6,922 nt of DNA, from positions 1 to 6,922 of the forward strand of contig DAHWBL010000094.1 in assembly GCA_027323595.1 (NCBI GenBank), in the 5' to 3' direction. A program made the position numbers and the translations under genes. The notes beneath the pieces were generated by a model. That model was not told the DNA's origin, did not search any database, and worked only from the letters and a program-made list of their open reading frames with translations. Origin of the DNA: Acetobacteraceae bacterium (GTDB taxonomy: Bacteria > Pseudomonadota > Alphaproteobacteria > Acetobacterales > Acetobacteraceae). Shown here piece after piece: positions 1 to 6,041 of the stretch; the stretch's first letter is position 1; every line of letters starts with the position of its first letter.

Positions 1-1
1 C

Positions 2-667
2 TTTATCGAAGTGGTGAAGGGCCAGCAGGGGCCGGATGCCGCCATCGATTCTTCTGATGCGCGGGCGTCGATCCTGGGGGCGATGGTGCGCCACACGCTG
101 GCCGCGAAAGAGGAGATCCATGCCGCCGACCTGCTGCGGCCAGGCGATCGCGGATTTCTGGCGGCGGTGCTGCGGCCTGGCTCGCGCGCGGTGACAGTGG
201 CGGTCGATGCGGTGACCGGTTCGGCGGGGCTGATCTGGCCAGGCGATCATGTCGATCTGATCCTGACGCAGTCGCTGCTCGGCGAGGCGCTGCCGGTCGG
301 GCGGCGCGTGGCGGCGGAGACGGTGCTGTCGGATGTGCGGGTGATCGCCATTGATCAGCAACTGGTGCAGGGCGCGGAGGCGACGCCGAAGGAGGCGCAG
401 GCGCGCACGGTGACGCTGGAGCTCAATGCCGAGGAGGCCGAGCGTGTGTCGGTGGCGGTGCGGCTGGGGCGGCTGTCGCTTGCGGTGCGTGCGGCCACGG
501 CGAGCGCGGTCGATCCGGCCGCGCCGCCGGCCGAGGCGGCGCGCGCGACGACCTGGGCCGATGACGTGTCGCCCGCACTGCGCGGCGGCAAGGTGAACGC
601 GCCGGCGCCGACCAATTCGATCCGCGTGTATCAAGGTGCCGCGGATGGCAAGGAGTACCGGTTCTGA
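2..667 (+). CDS. cpaB: Tad pilus assembly protein CpaB/RcpC, 5'-truncated by the window edge
   Basis: This is the C-terminal 221 codons of a CpaB/RcpC-family protein, a periplasmic, probably inner-membrane-anchored accessory of the Tad pilus that works with the secretin. The frame is open back to base 2, so the GTG at 11 is an internal valine rather than a start. The N-terminal membrane anchor and the first part of the SAF domain (perhaps 60-90 residues, judging from the usual 280-310 aa) lie outside the window. Visible family hallmarks are the end of the SAF domain (AADLLRPGDRGFLAAVLRPG, about nt 124-183), then AVTVAVDAVTG and WPGDHVDLILT (about nt 187-267), and a later beta-rich region with VTLELNAEEAERV. 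The C-terminus ends in IRVYQGAADGKEYRF. The TGA at 665-667 overlaps the cpaC ATG by one base. The family call is by recognition of these motifs and is firm. Confidence 0.9.
   Translation, partial: FIEVVKGQQGPDAAIDSSDARASILGAMVRHTLAAKEEIHAADLLRPGDRGFLAAVLRPGSRAVTVAVDAVTGSAGLIWPGDHVDLILTQSLLGEALPVGRRVAAETVLSDVRVIAIDQQLVQGAEATPKEAQARTVTLELNAEEAERVSVAVRLGRLSLAVRAATASAVDPAAPPAEAARATTWADDVSPALRGGKVNAPAPTNSIRVYQGAADGKEYRF
650..655 (+). promoter_or_regulatory. Shine-Dalgarno site for cpaC
   Basis: AAGGAG lies inside the last codons of cpaB and ends 11 nt before the ATG at 667. It supports that ATG as the cpaC start, together with the signal peptide that follows immediately. The spacing is slightly long. 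Confidence 0.55.
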
Positions 668-2061
668 TGACCCAGGAATTCATCCGCTCGACGCTGGTCG
701 CGTTCCTGTCGGCGATGCTGGCGATGATGTTTGGTGCCGGCGGGCCGGCGCGGGCCGAGAGTGCCGCGGCGATGGAGGCGGTGCATAATCTGATGCTGGA
801 ATCCGGTGCCGGGCGGGTCGTGCCGCTGGATGGGCCGGTTGCCAACGTGTTCGTCGCTGACCCGAAAGTTGCCGAGGTGCGTCCGGCGAGTTCGTCCAGC
901 CTGTTCATCTTTGGCATCGGCAGCGGACGCACCACCATCGCGGCACTCGATGCCGCGGGCAAGCCGGTGGCGCAGTTCAATGTCTCGGTGACGCCGTCCA
1001 GCTATGGCGCCAACCAGGCGGAGACCAACATCGCGCGGATGGTGCCGGGCAGCCACGTGAAGGTGCGGGTCAACGCGCATGCGCTGATGCTGACGGGCAC
1101 GGTGCCCGATCCGCAGGCGGCGGCGCAGGCGATGGCGGTGGCCAAGGGCTATGCGGTCGATGGCCAGGCGGTGGATGACCAGCTCTCGGTGCTGTCCTCG
1201 ACGCAGGTGACGCTGAAGGTGCGGATGGCGGAGATGAACCGCAACGTGGTGCGCCAGATCGGGGTGAACTGGCAGGCGATGGGCAATATTGGGTCGATCG
1301 GCAACGTGCTTCCCGCGCTCGGGCTGACGGCCAATGCGTTGAACACGGTCTGCTCGGTGGTGCCGACCACTGCCTCCTGCATGGGGGGCAACATCGATGG
1401 CGTGATCGAGGCGCTGGCGCAGGACAGCCTGGTGCATATGCTCGCCGAGCCCAATCTGACGGTGATCAGCGGGCAGCGCGCGAGTTTTCAGGTGGGTGGC
1501 GAATTTCCGATCCCGATCGCGCAGATGGCCGGCGCGGTGTCGGTGGATTTCAAGAATTACGGTGTGAGCCTCGCCTTCGTGCCGACGGTCTATAGCGACG
1601 GGCGGATCAATCTGCACGTGATGCCCGAGGTCAGCCAGATCAGCACCCAGAACAGCGTGTCGGTGACCACGTCGGGCTCGACGCTGGTTATCCCGTCGCT
1701 GACGGTAAGGCGGGCGGAGAGCACCGTCGAGCTGGGCAGCGGGGAGACCTTCGCGATCGCGGGGCTGTTGCAGGACACGAGCTCGGACCAGACGAGCGGT
1801 CTGCCGGGTCTGGGCGAGGTGCCGGGGCTGGGCGCCCTGTTCCGCACCGACAATTTCAATCGGCTTGAGGACGAGCTGGTGATTTTGGTCACTCCCTATG
1901 TGTCGCGGCCGGTGACGCAGAGCGCGTCGATCCGCGGGCCTGATGATGGCTATGCGCCGCCCTCCGAGGCCGAGCGGCTGTTTTTGATGCGCCAGGTGGA
2001 CCAGGCACAGCGTGCCAGCCCGGCGCGCATTCCCGGCGCGGCTGGATTCATGGTGCAATGA
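667..2061 (+). CDS. cpaC: Tad pilus outer-membrane secretin CpaC/RcpA
   Basis: This 464-aa secretin should form the multimeric outer-membrane channel through which the Flp pilus exits. It begins with a Sec signal peptide of about 30 residues (hydrophobic stretch 8-25, probable cleavage after ARA at 28-30). Next come the N-terminal pilus-formation domain (about 37-108, with VPLDGPVANVFVADPKVAEV), a BON-like domain (about 121-165, with VNAHALMLTGTVPD), and the C-terminal secretin domain (about 240-425). Secretin hallmarks include LAEPNLTVISGQRASF from residue 259, GGEFPIPI, the VPGLGALF signature ending near 392, and DELVILVTPYVSRPV. Length and domain order are normal for the family. The ATG overlaps the cpaB stop by one base, and the TGA overlaps the next ATG (ATGA). 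Two cysteines, C229 and C238, sit just ahead of the secretin core and may form a periplasmic disulfide (inference). Confidence 0.96.
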   Translation: MTQEFIRSTLVAFLSAMLAMMFGAGGPARAESAAAMEAVHNLMLESGAGRVVPLDGPVANVFVADPKVAEVRPASSSSLFIFGIGSGRTTIAALDAAGKPVAQFNVSVTPSSYGANQAETNIARMVPGSHVKVRVNAHALMLTGTVPDPQAAAQAMAVAKGYAVDGQAVDDQLSVLSSTQVTLKVRMAEMNRNVVRQIGVNWQAMGNIGSIGNVLPALGLTANALNTVCSVVPTTASCMGGNIDGVIEALAQDSLVHMLAEPNLTVISGQRASFQVGGEFPIPIAQMAGAVSVDFKNYGVSLAFVPTVYSDGRINLHVMPEVSQISTQNSVSVTTSGSTLVIPSLTVRRAESTVELGSGETFAIAGLLQDTSSDQTSGLPGLGEVPGLGALFRTDNFNRLEDELVILVTPYVSRPVTQSASIRGPDDGYAPPSEAERLFLMRQVDQAQRASPARIPGAAGFMVQ

Positions 2062-2426
2062 GCGAGGATGTGATGCGCGGCATGGGGCACAGGACGGCGG
2101 TGCTGGCGGTCGGCGCGGGGCTGTTGCTGGCGCTGCCGGGGTGCGAATATTTCGATCCGTATCAGCGTGCCGGCGCCTGGCACCCGACCGGGGCCAACGA
2201 GGCCAATATCGCGGCGATGACGAGGAATCCAAACGATCTGATCGCCGGGCATGATGACGGGCGGACCGATGCGGCCGCGCCGGTTCTGTCGATCGGACGG
2301 GTCAGCGCTGACATGCCCAAATCGCTGCCGAGTGCCAGCGGCGGTGGCGGTGGTAGCAGTGGCGGCGGTGGTGGCGGCGGCGGCGGTGGTGGTGGCGGGG
2401 CGTCCGCCGCGGCGGGAGGAAACTGA
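2058..2426 (+). CDS. cpaD: Short CpaD-like pilus lipoprotein with Gly-rich tail
   Basis: This 122-aa protein has a type II signal peptide: a hydrophobic run from about 14 to 26, then the lipobox LPGC with the acylated Cys at 29. It is therefore a predicted lipoprotein. The conserved block after the Cys (YFDPYQRAGAWHPTGANEAN at about 31-50, then IAAMTRNPNDLIAG) resembles the C-terminal segment of CpaD (ANxANLAAMVxxPxDL). The larger N-terminal part of ordinary CpaD proteins (around 200 aa or more) is absent. The tail holds 5 Gly, SS and 13 Gly (95-114) before ASAAAGGN. Position between cpaC and cpaE is exactly where cpaD sits in alphaproteobacterial tad operons. The start is uncertain. The ATG at 2058 overlaps the cpaC stop (ATGA), but ATGs at 2073 or 2082 give a more conventional signal peptide without the acidic SED. 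The role, presumably assisting secretin assembly at the outer membrane, is inferred from context. Confidence 0.85.
   Translation: MSEDVMRGMGHRTAVLAVGAGLLLALPGCEYFDPYQRAGAWHPTGANEANIAAMTRNPNDLIAGHDDGRTDAAAPVLSIGRVSADMPKSLPSASGGGGGSSGGGGGGGGGGGGGASAAAGGN
2340..2399 (+). repeat. GGN triplet tract encoding poly-glycine
   Basis: Twenty consecutive codons read Gly5-Ser2-Gly13, written almost entirely as GGC/GGT. It is an imperfect triplet repeat in the 3' end of the cpaD-like gene. Changes in repeat number would keep the frame and alter only the length of the flexible tail. On the opposite strand the tract reads as poly-proline. Confidence 0.85.
2414..2420 (+). promoter_or_regulatory. Strong Shine-Dalgarno site for cpaE
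   Basis: GGGAGGA lies within the last codons of the cpaD-like gene, 8 nt before the ATG at 2429. It is the best ribosome binding site in the window and fixes the cpaE start. It also sits at the only junction in the window where the stop and start codons do not overlap. Confidence 0.8.
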
Positions 2427-2428
2427 TC

Positions 2429-3688
2429 ATGCCTGATACCGGGATCATCGTGCCGGCGGCGGGAGGCGACGAGACGGCGCGGCATGACCGCCCGTCGTTG
2501 CTCGCCTTCATCGCCGATGCCGGCACCGAGGCGGCGCTGCGCGACGGGCTTGCCGATTTCTGTGGCAAGGATATCGAGGTGCGGCGCGGCAACGTGGTCA
2601 CCGCGACGGCGGCGATGCAGAAGCAGGCGACACCGCGGGTGCTGGTGGTGGATGTCGCGGGGTCCGAGCAGCCGCTGAGCGATCTGCGTGCGCTGGCCGA
2701 TGTCACCGAGCCGGATGTGTGCGTGCTGGTGGTGGGGTATCTGGACAGCGCGGATTTTTATCGTGAGATCACCCGTGGCCTGGGGGCGGCGGATTATCTG
2801 CCGCGGCCGCTGACGCGCGAGAAGGTGGCGCGGCATTTCGGTCCGGTGGCGCTGGGGCGCGCGCCGACTCTGGATTCGCTGGGCGGGCGCGGCATTTCGA
2901 TCACCGGGGTGCGCGGCGGCACCGGGGCATCGACCATCGCGGTGAATCTGGCCTGGTATTTCGGCGTGCTGATGCGCCGGCATACGGTTCTGCTCGATCC
3001 GGACCTGCATCGCGGCATGGCCTCGTTCCTGTTGAACGTGCCGCATGGCGCGGGTCTGCGCCAGGCGCTGGAGGTGCCCGAGCGCATCGACGTGCTGCTT
3101 GCCGAGCGTGCCGCGCAGCCGGCGGCGGACCGGCTGCATGTGCTGTCGAGCGAGGAGAAGATGATCACCGAGCCGGGTTATGTCGCCGGTGCCGCGGAGA
3201 TGCTGCTCGAAGCCTTGCGGCGGCGCTATAATTTCATCGTCGCCGATGTGCCGTTCGGGCCGGTGCCGCTGTATCGCGATCTGCTCAAGCTGGTGCATCA
3301 GCGGGTGCTGGTGCTGGACCCCTCGCTCGCCTCGGTGCGTGACACGCTGCGGCTGCTGACGCTGCCGGCGGGGCCGACCCAGGTGCAGCGCCCGGTGCTG
3401 GTGCTGAACCGGCTTGGGCGGCCGGGTGGGTTGAGCCGGCGGCATATTGAGGACGCGCTCAAGATGAAGGTCGATATCGTCATTCCCGATCAGCCGCGCC
3501 AGGTCGGGGCGGCAGCGACGATGGGTGAGCCGGCGGCGGCGGTGCGCGGGGCGTTCCGCAACGCCATCGCCGATCTGGCGCGCCAGGTTGGCTCGGTCGG
3601 GCTGCTCGATGGTGTCGATGCGACAGCCGAGCCGTTGGCCGATGCCGGCCGGCGGCCGTGGTGGCGCCTGCTGGGCAAACGCGGATGA
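2429..3688 (+). CDS. cpaE: Tad pilus localisation protein CpaE/TadZ (ParA/MinD-like ATPase)
   Basis: This 419-aa CpaE/TadZ-family protein is a cytoplasmic factor that places the Tad machine at its cellular site. Residues about 22-135 form an atypical response-receiver-like domain (LLAFIADAG, then PRVLVVDVAG, then VLVVGYLDSADFYRE and GAADYLPRPLT). From about 153 it is a MinD/ParA-type ATPase domain. The P-loop is ITGVRGGTGASTIAVNLAW. The block LLDPDLHRGMASFLL carries D190 and D192, and FIVADVPF carries D273. The P-loop has R162 and A167 where MinD/ParA proteins have lysines. Loss of the second lysine is familiar in CpaE/TadZ, so ATP turnover may be weak. The start is supported by a strong ribosome binding site. 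The TGA overlaps the cpaF ATG (ATGA), consistent with translational coupling. Length is typical of the family. Confidence 0.94.
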   Translation: MPDTGIIVPAAGGDETARHDRPSLLAFIADAGTEAALRDGLADFCGKDIEVRRGNVVTATAAMQKQATPRVLVVDVAGSEQPLSDLRALADVTEPDVCVLVVGYLDSADFYREITRGLGAADYLPRPLTREKVARHFGPVALGRAPTLDSLGGRGISITGVRGGTGASTIAVNLAWYFGVLMRRHTVLLDPDLHRGMASFLLNVPHGAGLRQALEVPERIDVLLAERAAQPAADRLHVLSSEEKMITEPGYVAGAAEMLLEALRRRYNFIVADVPFGPVPLYRDLLKLVHQRVLVLDPSLASVRDTLRLLTLPAGPTQVQRPVLVLNRLGRPGGLSRRHIEDALKMKVDIVIPDQPRQVGAAATMGEPAAAVRGAFRNAIADLARQVGSVGLLDGVDATAEPLADAGRRPWWRLLGKRG

Positions 3689-5085
3689 GCCCGCAGCTTC
3701 CCGCGTTCGGCCGGCGCTCGGTTCCGGCTGCCAACGACGCGGCGCCAACGCCGCAGATCCCCGAGAGCGGGCCGATCGTCTCGGCGTCGGCGGCGGCGGC
3801 GGTGACCTCGGGTGTGCCGAGCGACGTGATCGCCGATCTGCGCGCGATCTGCCTCGGGCGGCTCGATCCGACGGCGGTGTCGAACATGAGCACCGACCAG
3901 CTCAGCACCGATCTGGAGCGGCTGATCTCCGAGATCGCGACCGAGCGGCGCATCCAGTTGAACAGCCGTGAGCAGCGGGCGCTGGCCGCGGAGCTGGTGT
4001 TCGACATTCTGGGGCTCGGGCCGCTGGAGACGCTGCTCGAGAATGACAGCATCAGCGAGATCATGGTGAACGGGCCGCACAAGGTGTTCATCGAGCGCGC
4101 CGGGCGGCTGGTGATTTCGAAGGTGCGGTTTCGCGATACCGAGCATCTGACCAGCATCTGCCAGCGGATCGCGTCTGCGGTCGGTCGGCGGATCGACGAG
4201 TCGAGCCCGATGGCGGATGCGCGGCTGAAGGACGGCTCGCGCGTGAACATCGTGTTCCCGCCGCTCGCGCTCGATGGTCCGTACCTGTCGATTCGCAAAT
4301 TCAGCCGCAAAATCATCGATTTTCAGCGACTGATCGAGTTCGGCGCGCTGACCCAGCCGGTGTCACAGATACTTCAGCTTGCGGCCAAGGCGCGGCTCAA
4401 CGTGATCATTTCCGGCGGCACCGGCTCGGGCTAGACGACGCTGCTGAACGCGATGTCGCGGCTGATCGACGCGACCGAGCGGGTGATCACGGTGGAGGAC
4501 GCGGCGGAGTTGCAGTTGCAGCAGCCGCATGTGGTGCGCATGGAGACACGGCCGGCGAACCTGGAGGGACGCGGCGAGGTGAGCCAGCGCGAGCTGATGC
4601 GCAACGCGCTGCGCATGCGGCCCGACCGGATCATCATCGGTGAGTGTCGTGGCGCCGAGGCGTTCGACATGTTGCAGGCGATGAACACCGGCCATGACGG
4701 CAGCATGTCCACAGTCCATGCCAACAGCACGCGCGACGCGCTGACGCGCATCGAGAACATGGTGCAGATGGGAAACATGGGGCTGCCGTCACCGGCGATC
4801 CGAACCCAGATTGTCGGCGCGGTGGACGTGATTGTGCAGGTCGAGCGGCAGCGCGATGGTGGGCGACGCATCACCCAGGTGACCGAGGTGTGCGGCATGG
4901 AAGGCGAGACCATCACGCTCAACGACGTGTTTCAGTTCGAGGTGCGCAGCGAGGGCAAGGACGGGCGTCTGTATGGCGGCTACAAGGTCAGCCGGGTGCC
5001 GCCGGCGTGTCAGCGCCAACTGGTGAATTTCGGTCTTGAGGCGGAATGGTATGCCATTCTGGACTCCGCGCTGGCGACGTCATGA
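3685..5085 (+). pseudogene. cpaF: Tad motor ATPase CpaF/TadA, interrupted by in-frame TAG at the Walker A lysine
   Basis: CpaF/TadA is the cytoplasmic secretion ATPase (GspE/VirB11 superfamily) that powers Flp pilus extension. Read through the TAG at codon 250, the frame gives a normal-length 466-aa protein. The N-terminal domain contains LVFDILGLGPLE and ISEIMVNGPHKVFIE. It is followed by SRVNIVFPP and YLSIRKF, then Walker A GGTGSG-stop-TTLLN at 244-255. Next come the Asp box ITVEDAAELQLQQPHVVRME (D272), Walker B DRIIIGECRGAEA (E320), and the His box NTGHDGSMSTVHAN (H337, H345). All motifs except the P-loop lysine are present, and there is no other frame disruption. As written, translation yields a 249-aa fragment ending inside the P-loop, with no ATPase activity expected. 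The start at 3685 (MSPQLPAF) overlaps the cpaE stop; an upstream in-frame ATG at 3658 would lie deep inside cpaE and is less likely. The TGA overlaps the tadB ATG. Sequence error cannot be excluded, in which case this is an ordinary functional cpaF. Confidence 0.93.
4432..4434 (+). other. In-frame TAG replacing the invariant P-loop lysine codon
   Basis: The codons around it read TCC GGC GGC ACC GGC TCG GGC TAG ACG ACG CTG CTG. The family motif GGTGSGKTTLLN requires Lys at this codon. AAG to TAG is a single A-to-T transversion. The base after the stop is A. Confidence 0.95.
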
Positions 5086-6041
5086 GCCAATCGACCATCC
5101 TGCTTTTGCTGGTGCTGTCGTGCATGTCGCTCGGCGGGCTCGCGGTGAGCGGCATGCTGGTGTCGCGGCTGCAGAAGCAGGAGCGCAAGCTGGCGCTGCG
5201 CAAGGCCGGGGTCGCGGTGCCGATGGAGGATGCGCGGGTCCAGCTTTCCGCCTTCACGCCGCCGAAGCCGACCAAGCAGCCGTTCTATATGACGTTCGTC
5301 GGCTTTTTCGGCGTGGATATGCAGCGCGCCGACCAGTATCCGGTGAAATGGTGGGTGATGATGGGCTTCGCGCTCGTGCTCGCCTTCATCGTCTACATCG
5401 TCGCCGCCCGTCTGCTCGGCAGCTTCGCGCTGCTGGTGCTGCCGGCGGCGTGGGTGTTTTTCTCGCGCGCCGGACTGGGCTGGGTGATGGGCCGGCGGCG
5501 GGAGAAGATTTTGCAGCAATTCCCTGACGCGCTGGCGATGATCGTGCGCTCGGTGGGGGTGGGTCTGCCGGTGGTCGGCGCGATGCGCTCGGTGGGGATC
5601 GAGGCGTCGGAGCCGACGCGACAGGAGTTCGCCACGCTGATCGAGCAATTATCCATCGGCGTGCCGCTGGAGGAGGCGCTGTTCAAGATGGCGCACCGGG
5701 TCAATCTGGCGGAGTATCGGTTTTTCGCGACCGCGCTGGTGTTGCAGGCGCAGACTGGCGGATCGCTCAGCGCGACGCTGGAAAGTCTTGGCGATGTGAT
5801 CCGCAAGCGCCTCGCGCTCAAGGCGCGTGGCCACGCGCTTGCCTCCGAGGCGCGGGCCAGCGCGATCGTGCTTGGCCTGCTGCCGGTGGCGCTGGGCCTG
5901 ATGCTGTGGGTGATGAACCCGGGCTATTTGAGCGTGCTGTTCACCGACCCGACCGGCAACACCATCCTGGGCATGGCGATCACCTCGCTGGGGATCGGGA
6001 TTCTGGTGATGCGCATGATCATCCAGAAGAGTCTGTCATGA
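5082..6041 (+). CDS. tadB: Tad pilus inner-membrane platform protein TadB
   Basis: This 319-aa member of the GspF/PilC platform family should sit in the inner membrane with TadC and couple the CpaF motor to pilin assembly. The N-terminal membrane segment is at about 5-27, followed by a basic cytoplasmic stretch (LQKQERKLALRKAG). Hydrophobic segments follow at about 90-110 and 113-132. The T2SSF domain runs from about 147 (FPDALAMIVRSVGVGLPV) to 272, with the conserved QTGGSLSATLESLGDVIRKR at 224-243. Two C-terminal membrane segments lie at about 270-290 and 300-316. Length and topology are typical of TadB. The start at 5082 overlaps the cpaF stop (ATGA); the in-frame ATG at 5046 lies inside cpaF and precedes the natural N-terminal membrane helix, so I prefer 5082. 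No strong ribosome binding site is visible, so translation probably depends on coupling to cpaF. Confidence 0.93.
   Translation: MSQSTILLLLVLSCMSLGGLAVSGMLVSRLQKQERKLALRKAGVAVPMEDARVQLSAFTPPKPTKQPFYMTFVGFFGVDMQRADQYPVKWWVMMGFALVLAFIVYIVAARLLGSFALLVLPAAWVFFSRAGLGWVMGRRREKILQQFPDALAMIVRSVGVGLPVVGAMRSVGIEASEPTRQEFATLIEQLSIGVPLEEALFKMAHRVNLAEYRFFATALVLQAQTGGSLSATLESLGDVIRKRLALKARGHALASEARASAIVLGLLPVALGLMLWVMNPGYLSVLFTDPTGNTILGMAITSLGIGILVMRMIIQKSLS

Noticed and set aside
11..13. GTG as a start codon for cpaB
   Set aside because: The frame is open to the window edge, and the protein lacks the N-terminal anchor and full SAF domain expected of CpaB, so the true start lies upstream.
631..2232. A 533-codon open frame on the minus strand opposite cpaC
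   Set aside because: It has low-complexity Arg/His/Pro/Ala composition and no recognisable domain. It is a by-product of high GC and codon bias opposite a clear secretin gene.
2162..3748. A 528-codon minus-strand open frame with a poly-proline stretch
   Set aside because: The poly-proline is the complement of the GGN glycine tract, and the rest is Arg/His/Gln-rich antisense of cpaE. No family features are seen.
3480..4316. Minus-strand open frame opposite cpaF
   Set aside because: Serine/arginine-rich shadow of the conserved CpaF N-terminal half, with no domain signal.
5046..5081. Upstream in-frame start for tadB at 5046
   Set aside because: It lies within the cpaF 3' end and would add 12 residues before a natural membrane-helix N-terminus. 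The ATGA overlap at 5082 matches the operon's other junctions.
3685..5085. Two separate genes (3685-4434 and 4453-5085) as a naturally split ATPase
   Set aside because: The break falls inside the P-loop on a single codon with perfect frame continuity and no ribosome binding site for a second gene. A nonsense change or an error is simpler.
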